From: Streptomyces sp. CB01881
GTDB taxonomy: Bacteria; Actinomycetota; Actinomycetes; Streptomycetales; Streptomycetaceae
DNA length: 36,086 nt
Direction: 5' to 3'
NCBI RefSeq assembly: GCF_002953255.1
Contig: NZ_CP026498.1
Location: forward strand, 1,031,161 to 1,067,246
Shown here one piece after another: positions 1-7,547 of this stretch. The translations under genes were made by a program, and so were the position numbers. How positions within the stretch are numbered: position 1 is the first letter of the stretch; the number at the start of each line of letters is the position of its first letter. Under the pieces are notes generated by a model. That model made no database searches. It saw only the letters and a program-made list of their open reading frames with translations, and was not told where the DNA came from.

Positions 1-2
1 CG

Positions 3-272
3 ATCGCCGACGCCGTCGGCAACCCCGTACTCTCCACCCTGCTCGGCATCCTCTCCACCCACACCCAGCGGCTGCGCATCGTCCGCGGCATCCGGCACGC
101 GCCCGCCCGCGAACAGGCCCACCGCGAACACGAAACCATCTGGCGGGCCCTGGTCAACCGCGATGCCGTCCTCGCCGCCAGCGCCAGCACCGTGCACGTG
201 ACCGCCGTCGAGGACTGGCTGGCCACCGGAATCCCCACCGAATCCCCCGGCCCCGGCACCAGCACCTCGTAA
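3..272 (+). CDS. GntR/FadR-type regulator, C-terminal part
   Basis: The frame is open from the left edge and ends at TAA 270-272, giving the last 89 residues of a protein that starts outside the window. It begins IADAVGNPVLSTLLGIL, continues with RGIRHAPAREQAHREHETI and ends in a Ser/Pro-rich tail. An all-helical segment with an H-x3-H-x2-I pattern of the type REQAHREHETIWRAL is typical of the FCD effector domain of FadR-subfamily GntR repressors, where such histidines help bind metal and ligand. The wing-helix DNA-binding part would lie upstream and is not visible. It precedes a sugar-binding-protein remnant, which suits a regulator of sugar uptake (inference). Family call fairly confident, effector unknown. 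Confidence 0.6.
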   Translation: MADAVGNPVLSTLLGILSTHTQRLRIVRGIRHAPAREQAHREHETIWRALVNRDAVLAASASTVHVTAVEDWLATGIPTESPGPGTSTS

Positions 273-289
273 CACCGAGGCCTCGGGCC

Positions 290-838
290 TCCGGTCCTGT
301 GCCCCCGGCGCGCAGCACCCCACCCCCAAGGACGGCACCAAGGCCCGCGAGTTCCTCGGCAAGCAGCTGCGCGGCAAGGGCATGGTCACCGAACTCCAGG
401 GATCCCTCGACTCCATCAACGGCTACGAGCGCTCCGACGCCTTCGCCACCTGCATGAGGCGAAACCTCCCGGCGATCGAGGTGATCGCGCTGCCCACCGG
501 CTGGAACGGCGACGTCGGCTCCTCCAAGCTCCAGTCCACCCTCGCCGCCAACCCGGGCCTCGGGCGGCATCTACCTGCAGGCCGGCGGCATCTTCCTCCA
601 GCCCACCCTCGCCCTGCTCCAGTAGAAGGGCCTGCTCAAGGCCGCCGGCAGAGCGGCCACATCGTGATCGTCTCCAACGACGGCATTCCGGCCGGGCTCG
701 ACGCGATCCGCAAGGGCCGGATCGACGCCACCGTCAACCAGCCCGCCGGCCTCTCCTACGCGCAGGCCGTGGCAGGAATACATCGGATATTTCGTCAAAC
801 CCGCCAGGGCACCCTCCCCGGCCGGCCGACGCCTTCCC
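290..838 (+). pseudogene. Sugar ABC transporter substrate-binding protein remnant
   Basis: Joined across frames the translation resembles a periplasmic-binding-protein (RbsB-like) sugar-binding protein: KAREFLGKQLRGKGMVTEL, then GSLDSINGYERSDAF, then GGIYLQAGGIFLQPTLALLQ, then HIVIVSNDGIPAGLDAIRKG, then DATVNQPAGLSYAQAV, then EYIGYFVK. These pieces lie in different frames: the first is lost at about 560, the second meets a TAG at about 622, the next resumes at about 660 and a further shift occurs at about 770. The signal peptide and N-terminal lobe are missing. No ATP-binding or permease gene follows. It is a decayed gene, probably once paired with the upstream GntR regulator. Confidence 0.65.
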
Positions 839-848
839 AGGCGTGGCA

Positions 849-1385
849 TCAGCGCGGGTCGTGCAGCGTGGTACCGGTGCCCTCGTCGAAGCGGTAGTAG
901 ACGGCCAGACCCGGTTCGTTGCCGATCAGACGGCGGCCACGGTCGGCGGCGATCTCGGCGCCGCTGCGGGGGCGGAGCCAGATCCGCACCTCGTCCAGTT
1001 CGCCGCGCCCGAAGGAGCGGGCACCGCGCCCCAGGGTGAGCCCGCCGAGGCCGGCGTAAGGCATGTCGCAGGTGCGGCGGCCGACTTCGACGCCGTCGCG
1101 GTAGACGATCTGCTCGCGGGTGTCCCGGACGAAGACGCAGGCCCAGTGGTGCCAGTCGGTGTCCGTGGTGCGCTGCGGGATGTCCAGGTCGTCGTGGAAG
1201 AAGGCGAAGGTGAAGGTGTCGTCCGGGCGGAAGCCGATGTGCAGGGTGCGCAGCCGGACGCCCTTGGAGGCGCCGTGGCCGGTCATCGCCCGCAGGCCGT
1301 CGTGGTCGGCTCGCCCTGGACGGCAGGCGCGGCCCCGCTCCACACTCCACCGCGGCCGGCCCGCGACGCTCCCCACCGGCTCCAC
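849..1385 (-). CDS. LamG/concanavalin A-like jellyroll domain protein, probably truncated
   Basis: The protein carries the second half of a LamG-like jellyroll: LHIGFRPDDTFTFAFFHDDLD, DWHHWACVFVRDTREQIVYRDGVEVG, then LGRGARSFGRGELDEVRIWLRP and a closing YYRFDEGTGTTLHDP. The HHWA, YRDG, ELDEVRIW and FDEG signatures are typical of carbohydrate-binding LamG repeats in large secreted actinobacterial proteins. The family domain is about 150-200 residues and its first strands are not recognisable here; the first 34 residues are Arg-rich and do not look like them. The ATG at 1286 (MTGHGASKG) is an alternative start. There is no signal peptide or partner domain, so this is probably a fragment of a larger gene. 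Confidence 0.5.
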   Translation of the reverse strand: MEPVGSVAGRPRWSVERGRACRPGRADHDGLRAMTGHGASKGVRLRTLHIGFRPDDTFTFAFFHDDLDIPQRTTDTDWHHWACVFVRDTREQIVYRDGVEVGRRTCDMPYAGLGGLTLGRGARSFGRGELDEVRIWLRPRSGAEIAADRGRRLIGNEPGLAVYYRFDEGTGTTLHDPR

Positions 1386-1582
1386 ACTGCCTGCCCGCCG
1401 ACCTCAACCACGGCGCACCGGTCGGCTTCGCGAGCAGCGCCCGTCAGGTCCTCGCACACGTTCGGCCGAGGTGCGGGGCGAAACGTCCGGTCGCCGCGGC
1501 CGGACCAGGCTGGGGCCGCTCAGGATGCGCTGGCCCGCGGTGGCAGGAGGATCCATGCCACCGGGGATGTCGGTCCTCGTGG

Positions 1583-1599
1583 CTACGATCACCGGCATG
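1583..1599 (+). promoter_or_regulatory. Possible leaderless promoter (-10) of the 1597 gene
   Basis: TACGAT at 1583-1588 matches a streptomycete -10 box and lies 8 nt before ATG 1597, a spacing that would place transcription start at or next to the start codon. No good -35 hexamer is seen at the usual distance. Confidence 0.35.
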
Positions 1600-2148
1600 C
1601 CTGATGCCTTCACCGTCCTGTGGACCCACGACACGTGCCGCGCACTGCGGAAGGCGGGCCGCGTCGGCGAGCGGCCGCCGGTCGCCTTCAGCGGCGTCCA
1701 CTCCTCGCTCCCGGCCTGGTCCGGCGCCCGGGCCGGGGACGAGGTGTACGCACTGCACGTCAACCGACGCGTCGTGTCCGTGGTGAGCCGCATGCGGGTC
1801 GTCGACCTGGAGCGGCAGGACTGCTGTGGCACCGCCCCCACGACCTGGAGCGATCCGGCCTTCCCGGGGCACGGCGACTGGTCCATGCTCGGCGCCGGCG
1901 GCTGCGGCGCCTCCGCGGTCCACGTCGACGCAACACCCGTCCGCTTCGACCTGACCGTCCCCGGCGACCTGCTCGCCACCCTGACCTGGCGGAACCGCCG
2001 GAACCAGACCCGCGTACTGAAGTACGTCGTGGACGGCCTCCTCGAACACTCGGTCAGCCTCCAGGGCTTCTACCGGCTCACCCCCGAGTCGGCCGACGAG
2101 CTGGCGGGGATCGTCGACGCCGTGGGCACCTCGATACCGGCGAGGTAG
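1597..2148 (+). CDS. Hypothetical protein
   Basis: A 183-residue protein starting MPDAFTVLWTHDTCRALRK with strong GC-rich codon bias. I chose ATG 1597 because a -10-like TACGAT lies 8 nt upstream; ATG 1567 is an in-frame alternative adding ten residues. The segment GARAGDEVYALHVNRRVVSVVSRMRV resembles one strand pair of a PUA/ASCH-like beta barrel, but I cannot assign the family. A Cys pair (QDCCG) and a second cysteine in GAGGCGAS lie in the middle. There is no signal peptide or membrane segment, so it is probably cytosolic. Its neighbours are gene fragments and give no functional context. Confidence 0.55.
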   Translation: MPDAFTVLWTHDTCRALRKAGRVGERPPVAFSGVHSSLPAWSGARAGDEVYALHVNRRVVSVVSRMRVVDLERQDCCGTAPTTWSDPAFPGHGDWSMLGAGGCGASAVHVDATPVRFDLTVPGDLLATLTWRNRRNQTRVLKYVVDGLLEHSVSLQGFYRLTPESADELAGIVDAVGTSIPAR

Positions 2149-2177
2149 CCCGCTCCACGTCGTCCGGCCGGACGTCG

Positions 2178-2261
2178 TCAGTCGACCGGACCGGGCGCGA
2201 AGTGGTCACGCAGCCGGGCGGTCCTCGCGTCCCGGATGCGGAGGATCTGGCCCTGAGTGCC
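2178..2261 (-). pseudogene. SnoaL/NTF2-like C-terminal scrap
   Basis: The minus strand reads GTQGQILRIRDARTARLRDHF and then APGPVD and a stop at 2178-2180. The pattern (I/V)LR(I/V)RDGR...(W/R)RDYF is the usual last strand and tail of SnoaL-like/NTF2-like proteins. The frame immediately upstream on the minus strand is only the shadow of the neighbouring gene's repeat, so just about 27 residues remain. A small remnant call based on one motif. Confidence 0.35.
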
Positions 2262-2287
2262 CGACCTCGCCGGCCACCGGGCGCGCC

Positions 2288-2911
2288 TCACCGCCCGTCG
2301 ACCGGACCGGCGTCGGGAGAGCCGGCGCCCCGGGAGTCGGCATCGGGAGAGTCGGCGTCGGGAGAGCCGGCGTCGGGGCAGCGGGCGTGGTCGATCCCCC
2401 AGAGGCCCGCCTTGCTCAGCACCCAGTCCTGCAGCGGCGGGTCGTCGTAATTCTCCCGGTCGGTGAGGACGAAGCTCACCCACACGTCCTCGGCCGGCTT
2501 CAGTTCGAGGGTCCGCTGGTCGGACAGGTTCTCGTACGTCACGGTCCGCCAGGAGAGGCCGGCCGCGCTGAGCGCGGCGGTGAGCACCGACTCGGTGACG
2601 TGCGAGTCGACGGTGCGCAGCCCGCCACCGGGCACCGGGAGTTCCAGCTCCCCGTGCCAGACCGGGATGAACAGCCGCTCCAGCAGACCGCACCGGCAGA
2701 AGACCGGCTGCAGGCTGCCCCAGCCGAACCAGTGCGTCCCGGACGCGGCCCCGTCGACGGGCCCGCCGTCCCAGGGCTCACCGTAGCGGGCGGTGAGCCC
2801 TGGCAGCGCGGCGCCGACCCGGAGGGCGTCCAGCGCACCGGTCGCTGCCAGCGCCGTCAGTTCGGCGATGAGGCCGGACACCGGCGGTCCGGTGCGCTGG
2901 TCCTGTTGCAT
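2288..2911 (-). CDS. Hypothetical protein with Asp/Ser/Pro repeat tail
   Basis: A 207-residue protein starting MQQDQRTGPPVSGLIAEL. Residues of the form DALRVGAALPGLTARYGEPWDGG, a middle GWGSLQPVFCRCGLLERLFIPVW and a late VWVSFVLTDRENYD resemble small actinobacterial proteins that open with a helix and an R-x-G-x(4)-G-L...G-x-PWDGG motif; I know no biochemical function. The tail PDADS/PDAGS is coded by a 15-bp tandem repeat (2316-2378) and looks like a late addition. ATG 2911 is chosen because the upstream frame runs into simple repeats. No signal peptide. The 424-bp gap upstream holds three tandem repeats. Confidence 0.6.
   Translation of the reverse strand: MQQDQRTGPPVSGLIAELTALAATGALDALRVGAALPGLTARYGEPWDGGPVDGAASGTHWFGWGSLQPVFCRCGLLERLFIPVWHGELELPVPGGGLRTVDSHVTESVLTAALSAAGLSWRTVTYENLSDQRTLELKPAEDVWVSFVLTDRENYDDPPLQDWVLSKAGLWGIDHARCPDAGSPDADSPDADSRGAGSPDAGPVDGR
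2316..2378. repeat. 15-bp tandem repeat inside the 2288-2911 gene
   Basis: About four imperfect copies of CGGGAGAGTCGGCGT (variants with GCCGGCGC and GTCGGCAT). It is in frame and encodes Pro-Asp-Ala-(Asp/Gly)-Ser units at the C-terminus. Confidence 0.7.
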
Positions 2912-2956
2912 GACGGTCAAACCCCCGGGTTGGTCGTGGTGCCGGCGTCCGACGTC

Positions 2957-3002
<46 letters not shown>

Positions 3003-3075
3003 CAACAGTAGCCAACGGGCAGTCCGGAGATCGCGGGATCCGGCACGACTTTGTGCTGCCTCGCCATCACTCTCG

Positions 3076-3115
3076 CTGGACAGCTGGACAGCTGGACAGC
3101 TGGGCAACTGGACAT
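3076..3115. repeat. 8-bp tandem repeat (CTGGACAG)x5
   Basis: Three perfect copies of CTGGACAG (3076-3099) are followed by CTGGGCAA and CTGGACAT. It is non-coding and unrelated in sequence to the 7-bp repeat 75 bp away. Confidence 0.85.
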
Positions 3116-3303
3116 CGGCGAGGCCCCGCGCTGGCGCCGGTGGCCACCGCGCCGGAGGCCTGTAGGCAGCACGAAGGGCGGCCGGACGCCTTCGTCACGT
3201 GTGGGGTGATCGCCCCTGACCACGGCCCGACCCCGGCCACGCCCCGCCCCCGACCCCGCGCGCGGGGCGCGACACGGGGCGGGGCCGGGACCTGGTCCGT
3301 CAG

Positions 3304-3338
3304 GAACCAGGGACCAGGACCAGGGACCAGGATCAGGG
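3304..3338. repeat. ACCAGG-type repeat over the 3' end of the metalloprotease gene
   Basis: Alternating ACCAGGG and ACCAGGA/TCAGGGA units (about five) overlap the stop codon of the metalloprotease gene at 3333-3335. With the 7-bp and 8-bp arrays this fills much of the 2912-3332 gap, where I see no gene or terminator. Confidence 0.6.
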
Positions 3339-4700
3339 ATGCAGAACGCGCGAGGGCGCCGCCGCGTTGTCGGCCGCCGCCTGGGAGCGGACGGCGGGGG
3401 TGACGCAGACGTCGTCGCCCGGCCAGGCCTCCCGCCAGACGTAACCGGAGGTGCAGGTGTGCGGCCCGTAGGGTCCGGACACCCAGCGGCTGTAGCGGGC
3501 CGCGTTGTCGGCGGCGGCCTGACTGCGGGTCGACGGCGTCACGCAGGTGTAGTCGCGGAAGTCGCCGTCCCGCCACACGTACCCCGGGACGCAGGTGTTC
3601 GGCCCGTAGATCCCCACCGACGTCGCCGAGTAGACCGTCACGCTCGCGGTGCCGCCGCTGATCGACGTGGCGATCGAGTCGCCGTTGGCGTTCAGCGAGG
3701 TGACGGGCAGCCGGGCACCGCCGTCCAGCGTGCGCTGGAGGTAGGGCGTCCCGTTGACGACCTCGTGGATCAGCACCACGTCGTTCGGGATCCCGGCGGA
3801 GTAGCCCGCCTTACGGGTGAACTCCACCGTGTAGTAGTGGAACGGGTCCGAGCCGATCGGCACCCGCAGCAACAGCGGGTGGGAGCCGTCGTCGCTCTGG
3901 AACGAGCTGAGGGTGTGGCTGCTCCAGCCGGCCGGGGCGACCGCCACCCGGCCGTGGTCGACCCAGCCGAGCTTGTCGAGCTGGAACCCGACCAGGCCCA
4001 CCGGCTGCGTGTTGCCGTAGGTGCCGCCGGTGCCCGAGGCGTAGACGTTGGCCGCGCTCATCTCGTCCCACGGGTCGTCGTACTCACCCGGCGCGGACCA
4101 CGGGGCGTTGCGGTAGCCGGTGTCGTTGGAGAAGGAGTGCCCCAGTCCGTACCCGTGCAGCATCTCGTGGGCGACGGACACCGAGCCGAGGCCCGTGCCG
4201 TCCAGGTAGATCGCGCCGCCCGCGCCCCACCAGTCGATGCCCACGTTCGTGACGACGACCGTGCGGTGGCCCGCCGGGACGGTGTACCCGCCGGCGCTCG
4301 CCGCGTTGACGCAGTCGTTGAACCGGGTCCACCGGTCCCGGCCCTGTTCCTGTGCGAGGGTGTAGGGCATCGTGAACCAGCCCGCGGCGTTGGAGTTGCG
4401 GATCCGCACCGCGCCGCCCGAGATGCTCTTGAAGTAGTCGTCCATGCCTCCGGTGCCGGCGCCGGAGTCGGTGAAGAAGTTCTTCAGCCAGGCTGCGCTG
4501 TGCGGCTCGGACGCGTTGTCCGAGACCTTGCACATCAGGATCGACCAGCCCGTGTTGCCCCGCACCGGCACCGCCTGAGCGCCCTGCGGAACACCCCACA
4601 CCGCCATGACGAGCGCGGTCACGAGCACCGCTCCCCCGGCGCGGATCCGGCGCAGCCACCGCCCCCGCCAGCCATGCACCCGACAATCATGCTTACCCAA
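3333..4700 (-). CDS. Secreted zinc metalloprotease with C-terminal Cys repeats
   Basis: A 455-residue protein with a signal peptide: basic n-region (MGKHDCRVHGWRGRWLRRIR), hydrophobic core around 22-36 and likely cleavage after AQA at about 43. The zincin motif HEMLHGYGLGH at 178-188 supplies three His ligands and the catalytic Glu179, as in M6/M12-like metalloproteases of the HEXXHXXGXXH type. The C-terminus has two copies (about 365-404 and 411-446) of a YGP-x-TC...GYVWR...D-x(1-2)-CVTP...RSQAAADNAA unit, a two-cysteine repeat common in secreted actinobacterial proteins and probably a surface- or substrate-binding module. It probably degrades extracellular protein. It is divergent from the TAP-like peptidase gene. 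Substrate unknown. Confidence 0.85.
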   Translation of the reverse strand: MGKHDCRVHGWRGRWLRRIRAGGAVLVTALVMAVWGVPQGAQAVPVRGNTGWSILMCKVSDNASEPHSAAWLKNFFTDSGAGTGGMDDYFKSISGGAVRIRNSNAAGWFTMPYTLAQEQGRDRWTRFNDCVNAASAGGYTVPAGHRTVVVTNVGIDWWGAGGAIYLDGTGLGSVSVAHEMLHGYGLGHSFSNDTGYRNAPWSAPGEYDDPWDEMSAANVYASGTGGTYGNTQPVGLVGFQLDKLGWVDHGRVAVAPAGWSSHTLSSFQSDDGSHPLLLRVPIGSDPFHYYTVEFTRKAGYSAGIPNDVVLIHEVVNGTPYLQRTLDGGARLPVTSLNANGDSIATSISGGTASVTVYSATSVGIYGPNTCVPGYVWRDGDFRDYTCVTPSTRSQAAADNAARYSRWVSGPYGPHTCTSGYVWREAWPGDDVCVTPAVRSQAAADNAAAPSRVLHP

Positions 4701-4942
4701 GCCTTCCCCCTCTCAGCACCCCCGGGCCCGTCCCCGGACAGGCGACCGCACCCGTACCCACGCATCGATGAGCAATAAACCCCTTACGGAAAAGGCCAGT
4801 TGAGAAGTCCCGAGCGCCCGCCCGCACCACCGGAGCAGCCTGCCGCCAGGGCGTATACGCCTCACACCCCGGGTCGGCTCGCGCCCTCCAGTCGGCGGGC
4901 GCTCCACCCCCGGGCCGCCTCCGAACAGGCTTGCCACGTCCA

Positions 4943-5020
4943 ACCCCGAGAACAGACCCCGAGAACAGACCCCGAAAGCAGACGCCGAAAGCAGACCCCG
5001 AAAGCAGACGCCGCGAGCGG
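4943..5020. repeat. 13-bp tandem repeat, six units
   Basis: Six consecutive 13-bp units (4943-4955, 4956-4968, 4969-4981, 4982-4994, 4995-5007, 5008-5020) of the form ACCCCGAGAACAG / ACGCCGAAAGCAG. They sit in the 422-bp divergent gap between the two secreted peptidase genes. The rest of the gap shows only the promoter region near 5091-5122. Confidence 0.85.
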
Positions 5021-5090
5021 GCACTGAGAGCCTGGCGCACGTCCACCCCACCAACTCCGGCTCGGTCACAGCTTAATAACGTCCCGTCAG

Positions 5091-5122
5091 TTGACTGGAT
5101 GTGACATTGCACATATCACATC
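5091..5122 (+). promoter_or_regulatory. Promoter and inverted repeat before the TAP-like peptidase
   Basis: TTGACT at 5091-5096 is a good -35; 17 nt later lies TATCAC (5114-5119), a weak -10. Overlapping both is a perfect 7-bp inverted repeat GATGTGA (5098-5104) / TCACATC (5116-5122) with an 11-nt spacer, ending directly before ATG 5123. This is a plausible operator, inferred only from symmetry and position. Confidence 0.45.
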
Positions 5123-6769
5123 ATGCTCCCCATGAGAAAAGTCGTAGCCCTGCTCTCGGCCGCCGCAGCCGTAGCCGCCTTCGGCGGAGCGTCCGCCAGT
5201 GCCGCCTCCGACGTCCCCGCCCCCGAGGACGTCGGCCAGGGAAAGCTCGTCTGGAGCTCCTGCAATGACGCCGCCACTCCCGCGCTGCAGTGCGCGATGC
5301 TCGAAGTGCCGGTGGACTACGCCGACCCGCGCGGCCGCAAGATCAAAATCAAGGTGAACCGCCTGCCCGCCACCGCGCCCAGGGACAAGCAGCAGGGCCC
5401 GATCCTGCTCAACCCCGGCGGGCCCGGCTCCTCCGGGCTCTGGATGCCCGCCTTCGTCTCCGGGAAGCTCCCGCAGGACGTCGCCTCCACCTACGACTGG
5501 ATCGGCTTCGACATCCGCGGCACCAACGCGAGCGAGCCCCATGTCGTCTGCGACGCCCACTACTTCGACGCTGAGCGCCCCGACTACCAGGTGAGTCAGG
5601 GCAGTTCGAAGGCCTGGCTGGCGAAGGCGGCCGGCTACGCCGCCAACTGCGCGGCCGACTGGTCCTGGCTCCTGCCGCACATGACCACCGTCGACAGCGC
5701 GCGCGACATGGACAGCATCCGGCGGGCGCTCGGTGTCCGGCAGATCAGCTTCTACGGCGGGTCCTGGGGCACCTCGCTGGGCTCCACGTACGGCCAGCTC
5801 TTCCCCTCGCACGTACGACGGATGGTGCTGGACAGCATCGTCGGACCGACCATCAGCTGGTACGACCACAACATCCTGCAGGACAAGGAACACCAGCGCC
5901 GCTTCGACGCCTTCGCGGCCTGGGCGGCCAAGGCCGACTCCGTCTACCACCTGGGCACCGACGCCGCGTCCGTCAAGAAGGCGTACGACCAGGTCGAGGC
6001 CGCACTGCGGACCGACCCGGTGGACGCCGCGCCGGCCCCGGGGAAGATCGGCCCGGCCGAGTTCGAGGACATCTTCTACGGCGGGGGCTACAACTTCCTG
6101 CGCTGGCCCCGGATGGCCACCGTCCTCTCGGCCCACGTCACCCAGCACGACACCCGCCCGCTCGCCATCGCGTACAACCGGTACGCGGCGCCGGGCGGTG
6201 ACGACGGCGCCTTCCCGGCCTACAACGCGGCGCAGTGCAACGAGAACGCGTGGCCGCGCGACTGGGAGTTCTGGAAGAAGGACCAGGCCAAGGTCAACGC
6301 GGTCGCGCCCTTCTACACGTACAACAACATGTGGTACAACGCCGCCTGCATGTTCTGGCCCTCCCAGGGCAACCCGGCGGGCCGGACGAAGATCACCGGC
6401 AAGGGACTGCCGCCCGTCCTGCTCTTCCAGGCCACCGAGGACGCCGCCACCCCGTACGAGGGCGGGCTCGCCATGCACGACGCGCTGCCCGGCTCGAAGC
6501 TGGTCGTGCAGACCGGCGGCAGCTTCCACGAGATCCTCTTCCACGGCAACGCCTGCCTGGACGACACCTTCACCGCGTACCTCCGCGACGGCAGCCTCCC
6601 CACGGGTGGCGGCCGCATCGCCAAGACCTGTGCCCCCGAGGCCGATCCCGACCCCGTCTACGTGACCCCGCCGCCGGCCCTCACCGGCAAGACCGCCACC
6701 GGCGCCGCCACCGACGCCACCCCGCTCGCGCCCACCGACCCCGAGGCGGTCCGCGGCGCGCTCCACTGA
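5123..6769 (+). CDS. Secreted TAP-like alpha/beta-hydrolase peptidase
   Basis: A 548-residue protein of the streptomycete tripeptidyl-aminopeptidase (Tap/SlpD/SlpE, TAP-like) family, which clips short peptides from the N-termini of extracellular proteins. Signal peptide MRKVVALLSAAAAVAAFGG, cleavage near ASA-AS at 27-29. The oxyanion segment NPGGPGSSG is at 97-105, the family DWIGFDIRG at 125-133, nucleophile Ser214 in YGGSWGTSLG, probable Asp440 in QATEDAATPYEG and His469 in GGSFHE, followed by the conserved ACLD. ATG 5123 and ATG 5132 are both possible; 5132 gives the more usual signal peptide. The Pro/Thr/Ala-rich tail is unstructured. A strong hairpin follows. Confidence 0.9.
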   Translation: MLPMRKVVALLSAAAAVAAFGGASASAASDVPAPEDVGQGKLVWSSCNDAATPALQCAMLEVPVDYADPRGRKIKIKVNRLPATAPRDKQQGPILLNPGGPGSSGLWMPAFVSGKLPQDVASTYDWIGFDIRGTNASEPHVVCDAHYFDAERPDYQVSQGSSKAWLAKAAGYAANCAADWSWLLPHMTTVDSARDMDSIRRALGVRQISFYGGSWGTSLGSTYGQLFPSHVRRMVLDSIVGPTISWYDHNILQDKEHQRRFDAFAAWAAKADSVYHLGTDAASVKKAYDQVEAALRTDPVDAAPAPGKIGPAEFEDIFYGGGYNFLRWPRMATVLSAHVTQHDTRPLAIAYNRYAAPGGDDGAFPAYNAAQCNENAWPRDWEFWKKDQAKVNAVAPFYTYNNMWYNAACMFWPSQGNPAGRTKITGKGLPPVLLFQATEDAATPYEGGLAMHDALPGSKLVVQTGGSFHEILFHGNACLDDTFTAYLRDGSLPTGGGRIAKTCAPEADPDPVYVTPPPALTGKTATGAATDATPLAPTDPEAVRGALH

Positions 6770-6776
6770 TCGGCCC

Positions 6777-6814
6777 CGCCCCGGGACCGTGGCGCGTGCC
6801 ACGGCCCCGGGGCG
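6777..6814 (+). terminator. Hairpin terminator after the TAP-like gene
   Basis: CGCCCCGGGACCGTGGC (6777-6793) pairs with 6798-6814 with one A-C mismatch over 17 positions around a GCGT loop, 7 nt after the stop. No T-run follows, as usual in high-GC actinobacteria. Confidence 0.75.
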
Positions 6815-6948
6815 GCGGTGACGGCGTGGCCGGCAAACCGGGGCCCGGGGTCGGATCCGGCGGCCGACGGCCGGCAAAGCAGGGGCTGCATCCGGCGGAC
6901 GGCAACGGGGGGCTGCGGCGGCACGGACGCCCTGGCGACCCGCGGGTC

Positions 6949-7470
6949 TCAGGCCACGTCGTGCGGACGGAACTGGATGCTGATCCGCGGGCCCACCGGG
7001 CGCGCGCTCTTCGGGACGGCGTGCTCCCAGGTGCGCCGGCAGGAGCCGCCCATGACCACCAGGTCCCCGTGCCCCAGCGGCTTGCGCACGACCGGGCCGC
7101 CGCCGTGGCGCCGGCGCAGCACCAAGGCACGCGGTTCGCCCACGGACAGGATCGCCACCATGGTGTCCTCGCGGGCACCGCGCCCGATCCGGTCGCCGTG
7201 CCAGGCCACGCTGTCGCGGCCGTCCCGGTAGTAGCAGAGGCCGAGGGTGCGGAAGGGCTCGCCCAGTTCCTCGGCGTAGTGCCGGCTGAGCGCCGAGCGG
7301 GCCTGGTCGAGCACGGGGTGCGGCGGTTCGGCGTCCGCCGGATAGGAGGCCAGCAGGCGGGGTACGTCGACCGTCCGCTCGTACATCTCGCGCCGCTCGG
7401 CCCGCCAGGGCACGGTCGCGGCCAGCTGTTCGAACAGCCGGTCGGCCCGTCGGCCCACCCCGCAGCGCAC
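6949..7470 (-). CDS. AlkB-like 2OG-Fe(II) oxygenase, 5' end probably lost
   Basis: The family oxidatively removes alkyl groups from nucleic-acid bases. Iron ligands are H91-x-D93 in AWHGDRIGRG and H150 in TWEHAVPK; 2-oxoglutarate contacts come from the PRISIQFRP block (R162/R168); MGGSCRRTWEHA is typical. From GTG 7470 only 173 residues are coded, while related streptomycete proteins carry some 40 more N-terminal residues including a GAWVD..PGWL segment before the ADxLFE helix. That segment is absent in all frames upstream, where the divergent 7545 gene starts 74 bp away. Catalytic residues are all present; the N-terminal lid is missing, so activity is uncertain. No RBS is evident. Confidence 0.75.
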   Translation of the reverse strand: MRCGVGRRADRLFEQLAATVPWRAERREMYERTVDVPRLLASYPADAEPPHPVLDQARSALSRHYAEELGEPFRTLGLCYYRDGRDSVAWHGDRIGRGAREDTMVAILSVGEPRALVLRRRHGGGPVVRKPLGHGDLVVMGGSCRRTWEHAVPKSARPVGPRISIQFRPHDVA

Positions 7471-7511
7471 CGGTGCCGGGCGCGTCCCTGCCTCCGCGGC
7501 GTTTCGCCCGG

Positions 7512-7547
7512 CTGACGGTCCGGCAGGCCGTCTAGTCTCGGCCCGTG
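7512..7547 (+). promoter_or_regulatory. Leaderless promoter of the 7545 membrane protein
   Basis: CTGACG (7512-7517) and TAGTCT (7533-7538) resemble HrdB-type -35 and -10 boxes with a short 15-nt spacer. GTG 7545 follows the -10 by 6 nt and no Shine-Dalgarno is present, so the message is probably leaderless. Confidence 0.45.

Noticed and set aside
4713..5069. Minus-strand frame with RGLFSG / RGVCFRG repeats
   Set aside because: The repeated peptide comes only from the 13-bp non-coding tandem repeat; no RBS or homology visible.
5101..5120. CRP-like site TGTGA...TCACA
   Set aside because: Spacer is 11 nt, not 6; it is part of a longer 7-bp inverted repeat described separately.
5087..6877. 596-codon minus-strand frame opposite the TAP-like gene
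   Set aside because: Shadow frame; the + strand has signal peptide and catalytic triad.
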